Assembly (NCBI GenBank): GCA_037176845.1
Contig: JAYKXP010000265.1
Span: forward strand, 1-42,387
Direction of reading: 5' to 3'
Length of the DNA: 42,387 nt
From: Paramarasmius palmivorus
Lineage: Eukaryota; Basidiomycota; Agaricomycetes; Agaricales; Marasmiaceae
The notes beneath the pieces were generated by a model that was not told the origin of the DNA, did no database searches, and saw only the letters and a list, made by a program, of their open reading frames with translations. Both the position numbers and the translations under genes were made by a program. Position 1 is the stretch's first letter. Every line of letters begins with the position of its first letter. Shown here piece after piece: positions 20,203 through 32,500 of this stretch.

Positions 20203-21390
20203 TCACACTTCTTTGGGCGGCTGTAGAATGGCTTTATCTCCGGTGTGAAGCGCTATCCCGCATCCTTTTTCTTCCCTCTCCTTCAAAAACAACGACGCGC
20301 GGGTCCAACGGCAGTCCCAGGTTTCCTCTTCGTCATATTCGAATACCAGATGCTGCATATGACTGACTTCCTCCTTTTTTTCGTCCTCCACTGCGCAGAA
20401 CCAAGGAGTTCCTACACTTGCAAAGAGCAATCTATAATGATACTGAGACAATTTTGGGGGGAGACTAGTACGATGCATCAAGCCTCGGCCAATAGTGCAC
20501 TTCCCAATGATCGTTCATGTACACGACGAAGTTCTCGACACCGCGTGGAACATTGAAATGATGCAGATATTCAAGATATCCTGATGCATCAAATGGTGGA
20601 AAGTCGATGCTGAGCTCCTTCAGTGCAGGTAGATGTGTTAGCGCAGACGTCAATGGTGATGGCCGATATTGCTCTTTGTGCGACACGTTCATATGCAATC
20701 TTCGCACATTGACCCAAGAACGAGTTATTGCTGTTGAACGAAGAATGGGAACCCTCGTCTCCAATCCGAGGCTCAACGCGGACGCTCCGTGGTCCAAACA
20801 GGCGTTGCCATATGCCGTCATTGTGCCCCCTACGTCCAACACCAACTCGCAAGGACCTTGGTACATTCTCGTGCAGGCAAATTCGCTAGTCCGTATCGCA
20901 AAAAAAACCTCGGGATGAATATCGCCCGCCCTGACGACCACCTGTTCTACCCACGGTGCGCACATCCTCACTATGTTCCCTTGCTCACCAGCTACTTGCT
21001 GCTCTTCTACACAATGAGCACAGTACATATCACCGCATGGGGGTTCCTGGGGAAGGAGGAGATATATATTCCGGATGTGCTGTCTTAATGACGAGTGGTT
21101 TTGTAGCGACACCGACAATGATTCAACGGCTCTGTGACTTTTTATAACGACTGTTCTGTAGAGGGTTCCAGTTAGGCTTGTTAAATGCGTAAGCTCTTGG
21201 TTCATACGGATTATTGACAGGTAACTGACCTTTTGTTTAGAGACCTGCGAATCAGCAACGCGTTCCATGCGGCGCTATTATGTTTGTCCTTGATGTACTC
21301 TTTCAGAACTTCCAAAATCAAGTCCCAAGGTAGAGCCGTTTCGAAGGAATGTCCCCCACTCGGTGTGTATTTCGCTAACCGGGTTGCCAT
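20203..21390 (-). pseudogene. F-box-like protein paralog E, frameshifted
   Basis: Exon 1 is 21390-21230 with ALPWDLILEVLKEYI...ALLIRRSLNK, the intron is 21229-21177 (53 nt), and exon 2 starts at 21176 (SLTGTLYRTVVIKSHRAVESLS). The body matches A and F (RMCAPWVEQVVV, YLEYLHHF, MNDHW). Just after MNDHWEVHYW the frame is lost. The downstream homologous frame (SLPPKLSQYHYRLLF...LHTGDKA) begins before the original frame stops at 20465, so the two overlap at about 20465-20481. Total exon length is not a multiple of three, which agrees with one frameshift. A run of six C lies nearby, so a sequencing or assembly error is also possible. Confidence 0.7.
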
Positions 21391-21571
21391 TTGGGAAGTT
21401 GGTCGCCAGGCTGTTCCAGCCCCTTTTATGGGGAGGACGCTTTGTATCGGTACGATTTGCAATAACGATAAGTTCTTGACAAAGTAGGGACACAAGCAAT
21501 AATTAATCGCCTATTTGGAATGATATTATACATTGATAAAGACGGTAATGGCTACTTGACATGCTGAGAAA

Positions 21572-22781
21572 CTAAATTTGTCTGCTCTCTTCCCCACAGA
21601 TCAAGGCTGTGTCCTTCTCATGGACTGAATACAAAAGAACTTTTCCATTTGTGTTCATCCTCCTCGTTGACCAAGCCCGCGACCAAAAACTGTCCCAAGG
21701 TCCATTTTCTGTATATCGGAATACGAGATCCCGAAGATGAACCATGTTGTCTTCTTGTTCCTCCTTCGCATACAAGAAGTAAGGAATGCAACACGTCCCA
21801 AAAGTGAGTGCTCGGTGATATTGATATGTTCGCGGAGGCATCGGAACCTCGACAACTCCGGGCCCGGGATGACTATCTTTCCAATGATCGCCCATGCACA
21901 CGATAAACAGCTTTACACTTTCAGGTACCCGAAATTTCTCCAGGTATTCCAGGTATCCCTCTGCGGTATACTTGGGAAAGGCCATGCTAAGCTCCTTTAG
22001 GGTAGGTAACGAGGCCAAATTGGCGGTGTGTGGATATTGACGGTAAACCTCCGTAGAAGATACAATCAGATGTAAGCGATGAAGTGTTGTCCACGAGGGT
22101 GCCACTGCCTTCCTCCGGAACAGCGGAAACTGCAATTCGAGCAGTATGTCCTTGTTGACTTTCATGCCAGCGGAGAAACACGTATTGTTATACACTGTCA
22201 CTGTTCCTTCTTCGTCTAGGAATAGGTCTGATGGTCCCCCGAGGTATCGAATGTTGGAGAAATGGATCGTCCGCACAGTGAAAAGTAAGATGGGGTGAAC
22301 GCTTGTGGCCACAATGCTAATCTCTTACACAGTCGAAGCACATGCCTTGATGATGCAGCATTGTGTGCGGGCAATATCTGTTTCCTGAGCACATTGGGTG
22401 CAAAGGATGTCGTTGCAAATGTCTTTTGGAATGAATGTGAATGTAAGCGTGCGTATATATCCCCGCAATTCATGGTTGTTACTGAGCGACATCCATAGGG
22501 ACTTTGCTGCTAGATAGGTTTGAATTGTGATTCGTCGATAAACTGTTCTGAACAAGCTTGCATAGTCCCATTGCGTCACTTTAGCCCAGCCAGTCGATCA
22601 AAAAGATGTTTGCTCACCTGCGGTTGAGTGTATGGTGCACAAGTAAGGAGTTGCGGATTGCCAACCGCGACCCGCTTTTAATATGCTGTTCCAAGATTTC
22701 CAACACCAGCTCTTGTGGGAGGGTGACGTGGGGTGAATGGCCATCGTTTGCGCAATGCCTGCTACCAGAGAATGATTCCAT
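21572..22781 (-). pseudogene. F-box-like protein paralog F, one in-frame TAA
   Basis: Exon 1 is 22781-22618 with ATG in CCATGG and the F-box core TLPQELVLEILEQHI...LLVHHTLNR. The intron is 22617-22557 (61 nt, GTGAGC...TGCAAG) and exon 2 is 22556-21572. The exons total 383 codons. The product aligns with A along its length, with CMGDHW, PPRTYQYHRALTFGT and YLEYLEKFRVPESVK. A TAA at 22327-22325 interrupts a segment that A reads as ACAPTIKEIRI, so the stop replaces a conserved position. It is the only lesion seen. F is the best reference for reading the TGA codons in A. Confidence 0.75.
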
Positions 22782-23658
22782 GGGGAATGAAGTGACATGT
22801 TACTGACTTATAAGTCCTACATCGCGATTGAATGATGTCTAGGTTGATTTGATGGAGTTTTCCAATGATTGTCCTTTGTAACTTTGCAAATGGAATATTG
22901 GTTGTTTCACTGCCAACTTGAAGATTGCAAATTCGAGAATTGACGCTGGCCCAGAGAAGACCGAAATGAACAAACAATCACGTGCTGATCACAACCTTAC
23001 CTTGACACTATTCTCATCACTTGGCCTCCAAAGCACCAAACAGGTCATCAAAACGCACCCAGGGGGCGATGTAACATCAAAGGCTCCCTCACTAATGAAG
23101 CTGAGTTTCTCGATCATTTTCTGCGGTCTTGTGTGACGAAGTTGTTCTATTGTAGTCTTGAGCGACATGAAATTGGTACTTCTATTGTTCTGTAGGACAT
23201 CATGCTGTCGTACAGGCAAAGTTGACATTCAGGGAGATAGACACGGAAGAGCAGGTATTGAACCACGAGGAGATAGGTCTCAACATTGGCGCAGAGAGTC
23301 GTTATGGGGGTCATCGTAGTGAGTCTACATGTTGTCAAGCTAAATTAACATTTCTTGCGTGGTGGATGGTCTTTTCTTGAACCATACAGTAATTTCATGC
23401 TCTCTAATCGTGCATTGTCCCTCCTCCCTGTTCTTTTGCGGTTGGAAAGAATAGTGGAATCACACGGATTTGGGCATCACCAAGTCTATTGCACGGGGGT
23501 TCCACTTCGGGGAAGACGTTTGGAACCGCTTTTTCGAAGGGTATTGGAGATGACGGGATGGGGCGTATGTGGCCGGGAATACAACTGTACGGGTGATATT
23601 GGTGAGATCTCCGCCAGCATACTGTAGAGTCAGTTGTTGATAATGAACAGGCAATATG
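22782..23658. other. no intact gene; degraded sequence
   Basis: Short open frames occur on both strands (for example 22989-23228 minus and 23355-23627 plus) without recognisable motifs. The minus-strand ones may continue the Helitron-like remnant next door, but I could not demonstrate this. Confidence 0.35.
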
Positions 23659-23841
23659 TCAAGCAGATAACAAGCTCAAGTGCCTTTCTTTTATGTGAAG
23701 ATCCCGATATAAAGGGTGGTTCATTTTGAGCCATCTCAGCGCACTCTGGACCTTCTCTTTCCCATATATCAAAAAACGATGGAAGCTGCAGTCCTCTGGG
23801 CCTACATAGTAATGCATCATACCGATGGGACAGTAAAACAC
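23659..23841 (-). pseudogene. possible Helitron helicase N-terminal fragment
   Basis: The frame reads IGMMHYYVGPEDCSFHRFL and then KVQSALRWLKMNHPLYRDL. The second part resembles the V-x-x-ALxWLKxNNPLY motif found in the N-terminal region of fungal Helitron-encoded proteins. No replication-initiator HxH or helicase motif is near, so this would be a short relic. I base the assignment on one motif only. Confidence 0.3.
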
Positions 23842-24349
23842 AAATTAATCCCTCTCCGTGTCGTGCTTGGTGCAAAGGACTATCAGAGTGTCGCTGCACT
23901 CCTCCGAACTCGGGTATGCTGTATCGTGTTTGTCGCATTCATTTGCTGACTAAATGCTTACTTCCTTGCACAGGCGATAGATATTGTATTTTGGTTAACA
24001 GATAAACATTGACCGTTGCTTAATCGTATCTTTGGCGTTCTTGGTCAGACATAGGTGCTGCTCCGCCTTTGCTTTTGGTTGGAAACATAGGCCCTCTCGG
24101 GGGTGCGAAAGGCGAAACGGGAGAGGCTTGCATGGTCTACGACGTCTAAACGACATAAACGACTGATGGATCACCTATCTGGTCTCTTGATTTCCTCCTG
24201 CGTGTTCACGAGTCTCACAATTTTTTGCCTCTTTCGTTGTTCTCGTCCATCTATTTCTGGTGGGTTTCTTCAATTCTGTTTAATATTCAACTTTCTCATA
24301 TTGCCGTCGTCATTGACTAGCTTTCGCCCACTCATATCGTTCCTGCATC

Positions 24350-24602
24350 ATGAAAGAACTGGTCCAAAATGCAATTCGGACCCTCATCGAAATGAAATAT
24401 CGGGCTTTTCCAGATTTCTTCTGTGAACCAGGCTACATCTACCTCTTCAAAGCCACCTACGATGACGACCCTGATCGGATGCCATACTATAAAGTGGGCA
24501 TGACTATCGACCCCGATCGGAGGGCCAAGAGCTGGAAAAAGGATTGTCCTCGCCAGACTCAACAGTGGTTAGGATACGTACCCGTTCGTTATCCTGCTCG
24601 AG
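24350..24602 (+). CDS. GIY-YIG nuclease-like protein (T5orf172 type), first exon
   Basis: From ATG 24350, residues about 26-60 read GYIYLF...YYKVGMTIDPDRRAKSW, matching the GIY...YKVG-T-DPxRR core of the T5orf172/GIY-YIG fold, including the catalytic-type Tyr and Arg positions. The exon ends at a donor within cga|gtaggtcag (24602-24606). A following piece around 24634-24685 could add a few residues before a stop, but the usual downstream H-x-E-W-F part is not evident. It may be a truncated nuclease. Such genes are common in agaricomycete genomes as free-standing copies of unknown role. Confidence 0.65.
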
Positions 24603-25440
24603 TAGGTCAGTGTTTCTTTCTCGTTTCTGCGCTTTCAGACTAGTCTGGAATGGGTCGGCGTTAACCTCCGACAGGCACGAGTTCGTGTAGTAGGAAGAGC
24701 GGTAGATGGTAGACCTGTATCTCGTACACCAAGAAATCAGCCATAATTCAACCATCATATTCAACAAGGGTGTAGGACAGAAGGATGACTTAGCATCGCA
24801 GGTTGTTTCCTTGCCCTATGAGATGGAACGTCACGCCAGGACGGAAGGAAGGAACATGGCATGTTTGATGAAGTCGGTCCGCACGTCGAGGGCCTTACAG
24901 CTTACAGCTCGACGATGTGAGGTATCCAACAGATGTTGGCATCTGATCTTTCAATTATGGCTCGAAATAACATTCATTATTCTTGAAGTCAAATACCCTT
25001 CGCCCTACGCTCGCCCAACCCAAGTCCACCTTACACAATTCCGTAGCTCCAATGAATACGGTCAGGATTATGAAAGTAGTCAAAGCCTTGTGACGCACCT
25101 ATCTCGCGTTCAATCCTGACGCAACCGACAACACACCTGCACTAAGATAAAGTGACGCTACGTACCTGAGATCAATTGCTGTCATGGCAATGTACTCCAA
25201 CGTCACTGTCCTTGATCCTGTTCTGAGGTCTTCAAATCAGCATCAAATCTACGAGGAAAGAGTCGGAAATACCAAGAGAAGGACAAAGTGCCCAGCTGGG
25301 CAGAGGGTTGGCGGGGAAGATGGTGGTTGGGAAGAAAGAAGGTGAGTGCCAAGTCAGACTACGACAGGTTGCTGTAATGACGTGCACGGACCAGCTTTAA
25401 CTCAAACTAAATCGTTCGGTAGCAATCAAGTGAGCGCGCG
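24603..25440. other. no supported gene
   Basis: A 137-codon plus-strand ORF (24706-25119) exists, but it has no recognisable motif and no clear junction with the GIY-YIG exon upstream. I treat it as unsupported. Confidence 0.35.
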
Positions 25441-25540
25441 AAGGCCTTCCACTGCAAGAAAATCGTCAGATGCCATCAGAACGACACCGGCCCTCACAGA
25501 AATCGTCGGAATTCCTCAGCATACATCGGATATCGCTAGT

Positions 25541-26960
25541 ACTAGAACCTCGTACTCACCTGGACTTTTTCAGCCCCACTTTTCGGCAGTGGTCTTTGAA
25601 GCTTGAAGCTGAATTCTCCACGAATCACGAAGCATGAATCACGCTGTCCGTGTTCAATCCGACGTACCAACGACGTACAGCTGCTGCACCGGAATGGGGT
25701 TTGCTCTTGCCTCGGCGAAAACACAACGTTTTTTGGATCTGATATATTGGTATGTTCACCTTGTATTACTTGGCCGAGTGGTTGATAGTATTACCTTCAT
25801 CTCTATCTAGTTTGAACCCAGGCATTTTTCGGTTTAAAGTTCGTGAGCAGACTGCGACCTAGGGAGAAGACTTGGAGATGCATGTATATGTTTGACATAG
25901 GCCGTCGAGTCATTCGTTCTCGAGGTACCTTTTCAGGTCAGTTTCGGCAGTCCGAGTCAACTGAGCTCTGACGTCTTAGTCTCCTTCAGGGAGTTGTTCT
26001 TGGTTGTTGGCGAACCTAGAGACTGGAGCAGTGGCTGGAGCAGGGATTCGTCATGACCACGGGGCGTTGGAAGGAGAATTGATGTAATGGTCTTTGGATG
26101 CGATATCGGTGTGTTCTCCTTCTTTCGTATTCCTGGCTGAGTCATTGATGCCTGTTACTACCTCCACTTTATCTACTGCATTCAGGGCCCAGGCTTGAAA
26201 CTTGGAAGTTCGGGAGAAGGGCTCGAGCTCAGAGATGTATGTATGTGTTCCATTCATTCTTCAAGCTTCAAGGGTACTCACCTAGACTATCTAACTCGAA
26301 GTTTTTGGCCACGAAAATCGACGCCTTCCATGTCTTTGGAGTCTTAGCCAATTAACCTTCTCCATGCCTGACTTGGACGTAAAGCACTGAACCAGACTTC
26401 TTGTGCATTGGCTGGCAAACCTCAAGCTGGTGTTGAAAAGGGGACCGATGCGAATTTCTCAAAGTCCAAACATGGTATGTTGACACCTTTCATGTTCCTT
26501 ACGAGCCGAGTCATTGATACCTTTATCTCCAGCTTTGGGCGACAAATTCTCCAATGTAAAGCTCTTCTGCAGCCTGTTCTTGATTGTCGGACAAATCTCA
26601 ATGCTGGCGCGGTGGCTAGGCCTCAGGCTTCGTCATGACTATGGGTCTGATGTTGGAAGGAGGATCGACACAGTGGTCTTTGGATGTGATATTGGTATGT
26701 TCTCCTTCTTTCATGTTTCTCAGCCGAGTCATTGGTAGTATTGCCTCCAGCTTTGCTAGTGCGAATCCAGTTACTCTTCGGCTCAAAGCTTGAAGGTTCG
26801 CAGGCTGCGACCCACAGCTGCCCAGATTCAGAAGAAATTCGTATAGATGAGGCAACCTCTGAACCCAGAGTGATATCAGACTTTTTTAGGCAGAAAGTCA
26901 CCGGGCATGATCCAGGCGTGATACGTTCCGCATCAAATCACCATAATCTTTGTCTGATTT
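25541..26960. repeat. degenerate tandem repeats, three to four diverged units
   Basis: Diverged copies recur around 25735-25880, 26080-26290, 26470-26560 and 26660-26830. They share (on plus) tggtctttggatgYgatat, then ggtatgttctccttctttc, a pyrimidine-rich stretch, gccgagtcattg and cctccactttat/ctccagctttg. A second shared block is gggagaaggcttggagatg followed after about 60 bp by tactcacc. The blocks look like exon and intron pieces of a duplicated, decayed gene. A further copy of the second block lies at 36187-36250. Confidence 0.55.
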
Positions 26961-27128
26961 CACACTAAAATAACCCACAGGATTTTGGCTTGTAAACAGT
27001 GCAGCCTTCCATATTGGACGGTATCGCCGGATACAATGAAGCCAACCAGTTTACAGCCAATAAAATTATTCGATTCAACAGGACTGTACAGTAGATATAT
27101 ATAGCATGCTGATTCTATAGTATTTGTA

Positions 27129-29513
27129 CTACCCACTGTGTGACGATGGCTGGCCTGAATCCGTTGTTAACTCAATCATTCCAACGATGTCAAAGAAAGT
27201 ACTCACTGTTAGAGCCGAAACTGAACTGGCCAATGCTTCCCGAATAATCATCGTGATAATCCACGTAATCCTGATCTCCTGGCCCCTGAGATTGACGGTC
27301 GTCAGGTCCTTCCTCGTGCGTGGCAGATCCATTTGACTGAGAGTGGCTTTCCATTCCTCTTTGCGTCGACATTGGCATGAGAAACCCTCGGGCATTTTGC
27401 GGGGCACTCATCAACGTGCCTGAGCGACCATTTGACCCTGCAGAGGTATTGAGCTGCCGCTCATTTTGAGGCGCATTCTGGCTGAGCTGAGATGACCAGC
27501 TATTGGCGTTGTTGATGTTCTGTTCAGAGAGTGATGGGATAGTACCGCGTATGGAACTCGCTGGTAGGCCTTGATTCCCGTTGCTGTAAGCGTACTGTGA
27601 CAGGCCTGTGGATGGGCCACGAGGCGGTCCTGGGGATGGCGAAAGCCCTGTATTCACAAGGTTGGCGAATCCGCGTGTGTCCATCATTTGTGGTGCTGGG
27701 CTTGAGCTATTCCTCAGCGGTGCCGATCCAAAGTGAATGCTCATGGCTGATGACGGGCGTTGTGCCGGAGTCTGTGGTGCAGGAGTTGATGAGCGAGAGC
27801 CTTGCCGGGCAAACGAAGTTGTCGTCTTTGGTTTATACTGATCGACAAGAAGCGAGATAGGATCATGCGGGTACATCTGCAGCTCTGTTGTGATCAAAGA
27901 TTCGATGTAACTATTGATTGTGTTAGACCCAGATTCAGTAAAATTGGCTTGAAACTCACGCGCGCCATTTTGGGTTTTGACTATCCAATGTTCCATAATC
28001 ACTCTTAAGTGTATCCAGATGCTTCTTGAGGGCGACCCAGGCGTTGTTCGCTACAGTTGATGTATTTTGACTATCCTCGGTGTCAGCATTATTAGGCGGT
28101 GACAGAGGGGCAGATTCGTCGTCACCCAAGGCTGGGGATTCTTCGCCTCGGCGTCTCTTCCCGCGAGTTGGCTGGCCAGTTGAGCGGTTACTGTCGGAAA
28201 CAACATGTTTGACATTCTTGGACTCCCCAGATTTCCAGTACTCGGGGTTCTTGCGTGCAAAATCGCGCTTCAAAAGACTTGATTAGCACCATCATGTATG
28301 AATAACCTTAACTTACCACAATGAGGGTACGGAGCACATGGATCGCCTTCATATCATGGGCAGATCCTGTCATCTGTTTGAGTATGTAACTGGTTGCCTC
28401 AGTGACACCCGACCTCTTCCCTTCTAGAAGAGTCGAGTTGGAGACCTTAAAGCAAGTTAGCGTTAGCATAGCCATTGTTCATTGGTGAGACTCTTACGTA
28501 TCGACGGAAATCTTGCTTTGCATTTGAGGTGTGGAGTTTGATCTTGGACATGATTATGCGTTTGAATGCTGCTGCCTCGCCAGATTTGAAATAGGCAGTG
28601 AAGCTATTGCGTGCGTGATTCGCTTTCAAGAGTTTCTGGCATTCAAGGATATGTTTAGTCAAGTTGAGGACTTCGAAAACATTTTTCTTACGTAGACATC
28701 ATCTTGAACAACGTTGTTTTGGTACTGTTGTCGTGTGGGCTGTACTATTATGACTTTGCAAGCGTCTTTTATATCGTTCTGCCATGATCAGTAATACAAG
28801 TAGTCAGTCTCTGGACAGTGAGCAAGATGTCAAGTCACGCACCATCTGGTTTGAGGTAAGGACAGGTTCCTTCTCCTGGCTTTCTCGCACTTGATTGACA
28901 GACGTCGAGACACCGCTAACACTTTTGTCTATCGCGTCGATTTTCTCGAGAATTTTGAGTTGGATTGCGGTACTGTAGAGCGAGTGAACAATGAGCGCAG
29001 GAGGCAAGCCTGCCGAGACCTGCCAAAGAAAAATTCCAGTAAATAGAATTTAGATCAAAGCATAAAGAGACGCACTGAAGAGAGTAGCAGAATTTGGCTT
29101 CTGTCTTCATCACTGAGTTCAAGTTGATTCGCAAGGTTTTGACCATAAAGCAGTGGATTTTGAGTGACGAGGGCTAAAATCGCATCAGGGGCTATTTCTT
29201 CGACATGATCTTCAGGAGGAATGTCTTCTGTTCTGTGGTCCATCTCTCCCAAGGGACAAAGGGAGTGGTCAAGAGCAGAGATCACAAGATCGAGCAACAG
29301 GAAAATTTTCAAGTGTCGCAGTCCGGCAGAACCTTTTCGGCTTTGATCGAGCTCCTGGCTTGGTAATTTCGCTGACGCCAACTGGACTTGAAGATGGCGC
29401 AGGCTGCTGGTGTCTTTGAGTCGAGGCATTCTTGGCTTTTGAGGTGACACAGGATCTTGAATATCATTTGGCTGAACGAGAGCTGGTGGTTCAGTGGAAC
29501 AACGTGTGAGCAT
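27129..29513 (-). CDS. 668-residue low-complexity protein adjoining the transposase gene
   Basis: Eight exons: 29513-29076, 29019-28843, 28778-28692, 28635-28498, 28445-28317, 28267-27960, 27910-27207 and 27154-27129. All junctions have GT/AG, introns are 49-63 nt, and the total is 669 codons including the stop. The N-terminal third is helical with a hydrophobic leucine-rich segment. The middle has a basic, aromatic region (NSFTAYFKSGEAAAFKRI, RDFARKNPEYWKSG) and a basic KRRR nuclear-type signal. The C-terminal 250 residues are Ser/Pro/Gln/Asn-rich and probably disordered. I do not recognise a family. It starts only 67 bp downstream of the transposase stop on the same strand, suggesting it belongs to the same mobile unit or is co-transcribed. 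Confidence 0.7.
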
Positions 29514-29580
29514 TCTCACGCCGTGATCATGATGCCTCCTTCCAAATCACGCAAACACACCAGATTTATTGAGTCAGATT

Positions 29581-32500
29581 TTATTGGAATCTAAGTGCAC
29601 TAGGGATAAATGTACTGGAGCTAGATATGTTAACATTGCTATTATCTGAGTGAGGTCTGAGGATCGTCCCTGGATTCGGTGTCTGAGCAGATGATATCGG
29701 GACAGCAGATGGCCGAGGCACAACCTGCGGCGTTGTGTTGGTCTCTTGTGCAGTGCGCTTCTTTCGCTCGTCAATCTCTCGCTGAACTGCAGAATGAATG
29801 ACTTGCTCCCGAGCATTCAAGTGTATTGGAGGGCGGAAAGGCTTCAATACATGCGAATTGCGCATCTGCACCGTATTCAGGATGACAGCCTTGAGATTAC
29901 GATGCTTGACAATCGACCGCTTGATTACGCTCTTCTCTCGTTCGAGATACACGGTTTCACCCTCCTCTTCAATCAGGCAGTTGCTGTCAATACAGTTATG
30001 CTGGATATTGACGATACAGCCAATGTCCTATTAGTGATGAGTCATGAGCTTTGCTTCTTGGGATAACCTAGGAAATGAAGCAGACCTTGACCAAGACGAG
30101 ATGATACTCATCAATCAGTTCCAGTTGGCGCATATGATATGTGCTATGCAGCTCGCCAGTCAGCGCACGGTGTACGGTAACAAAGCTTGCTGTTCCATGG
30201 CCAGCCAGCTGGATCACCTCTTTAACTCGACCGATGGAGGGTATGGTGTTACCGACTCCTGGGTGCCGATTCCACACAATCCAATCCCCAACTGAACATT
30301 TGTCACCGTTGTGAAGTCCAACAGACTCAAAGCGGCGACATTCAGCATCCCGTGCCACCATGTTGTTGAACGGGTTGGCGCGGCAGTAGGCCGTCTTCTC
30401 GAACGAGACACTGTCTTGAAAGTTTAAACACATCCCTGAATTAGAATGTTATTTCATCAACATCATAACCGAATCGGTGGAGTTGTCGCCAACCTTCCTC
30501 ATAGTCCAACTCAGCATATATTGGTTCTAACTCCGCATCCTCCACACCGAACATCTTCCGACCAAAATCTTCAATATTGAGTACAGTCCGGACTGCATTT
30601 GATGCGGAGATCCATTGGCGTTCTTGTGATAGCCTGTCAAGATCCTGTGCATGGACCTGCCTGGTACCATCAGCTGGAAAGTAACCACCATGAACGAGAT
30701 GTCGGATGCGATTTCCCTTTGCCATCCGAATCGCAATATCTTTTGATGGCGCCCGCCTGTTGCTGTGGATACTTGCTGCCCGTATTATTGCGTTGAACGA
30801 CTCGAACCCCTCTGTTGCAAAGATCATAGCTGGGCCAAAACGTCGGATATGTTCTGGCAAGTGAAGAACTACATGAAATTTGGGTTTGTTGAACCATCGC
30901 GGTGTGAGCGTACAGGCGCAATCAAGGAAATGGTCGATGACCAGCTGTAGCTCATCCTGGAAATTCATGAGGACATGTCGTAGGGCAGTAAACGTTCACA
31001 TACCAGGTATTCGTCAATGTCCTCAATCACTGGCTGCCACGTGAGAGAAACCAGCCGGCTCAGAGCGTTCCATGCTTTGAGCTGGTCACTATTCATCAGC
31101 CCGTGCAACACAAACGGGCCCGCTTGTGCAATAAGGCGGAAATCACCACCGGTGAGAGACCCGGACCACCTGACCATCGCCTCAGCCTTCAACTGGGGTA
31201 TCCCCGTTGATAGACCATTCATATTGAATGCTCGTAGTCTTGCCTCGAGTATATGGTGCTTCTTCTTCCCGATTCGTGCTATAGCGTCACGCCAGAAGTA
31301 TTTCACGAAACCCAGCAATATTGTGTGCAGAATCTCGACGGGCGTGTCTTCGTGTGGGTTGAAGTCTATAGTGTAGTCAGTAATGTGTCAAGGTTAAAGA
31401 TAGTTTACCGAATCTAACCTCGAATACGCCAAACAGGACTCACAGGGAAAGATGGCAACGCACTAAGCAGGTGTGTAATTCCATGCTGCTTGTCGGTGCG
31501 ATTGACACCTTTCTTTGTGGCGATACGTTGAACCATCATGACAACGTCATCAAGAAACTTGTCCTTGATCCCGCTTTCTGTACGGCGATTCAAGTACGCC
31601 GTTTTTCCTCCAATCCGTGAGCCATCACTGAATTGTGATCGTAGATAGCCTAAGGTTTCTTCACGGCTGCGTGCACGGTGGGTCTGCCGGCCATATTTAG
31701 CAAAAGTTCTGAGCTCAGTGATATAGAAACATACCTTCATAAAGTCACGAATCCGCTTCTTCATATCCGCCATCGACTCCAATGGACCCTTTCTACCTTT
31801 CTTGCCACCATCACTGTTACCAGATGCCGCAGATCCAATCGAGTGAATGGAAGCATCTGAACAGTTGTCACCAACTACGGGGTCTTGGTCTTCATCCTCG
31901 TCACTTGGATTACCGGAGACCCAACAAGCACGACAAAATAATCGCCCAGTGAACCCAATGTGGCAGGCAAACTCGCTTTGCATTGGGTTGTCACCAAGAA
32001 TAGCAAGCACCGATGGTATGACAAGGACCAGCTCTTTTAGGGTTGTATCCCAAGCCCATATTCCTTCTTGCTGACATCTCCTGTTCACAAGTGAGTAGAG
32101 TACCCAATGAGCGATACAGCGTACTCACTGAAGTTGATCCACAATCCCATCTAACATCTCTAAAGGTGGTGCTGAATTGGATGTGCACAGAAAGTGAATG
32201 TTCGATTCCTTGTGTACAAACTTGCGCTTGAGGCCAGCCGGTGTGAATAGGAATGAGTTATGTTTGTTCCACTTCTTTCCCATGTTACCTGATGTGTCGT
32301 CACAATACAACCATATAGGAAACGCCACGACGCGCTTCCCCATGCTCCGGGCTCGCCACCGGTTTCCTTCTAAGGGATTCGTCAGGTCCCATTGGCCCCA
32401 AGTGCCAGGTTCACGCTCTACACCTATCAAGACGTGAGCAAATGTACAATGATGAATGAATGGACCACTCTTACCAATGATTCTCCTTGGATCCGGTATC

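Noticed and set aside
20245..21088. Plus-strand ORFs of about 100 codons opposite F-box E
   Set aside because: They overlap a homologous, spliced minus-strand gene and have no motif of their own.
26964..26980. CACTA at 26964 as a CACTA-transposon end
   Set aside because: No matching TAGTG end with a complementary terminal repeat was found to the right of 35.8 kb.
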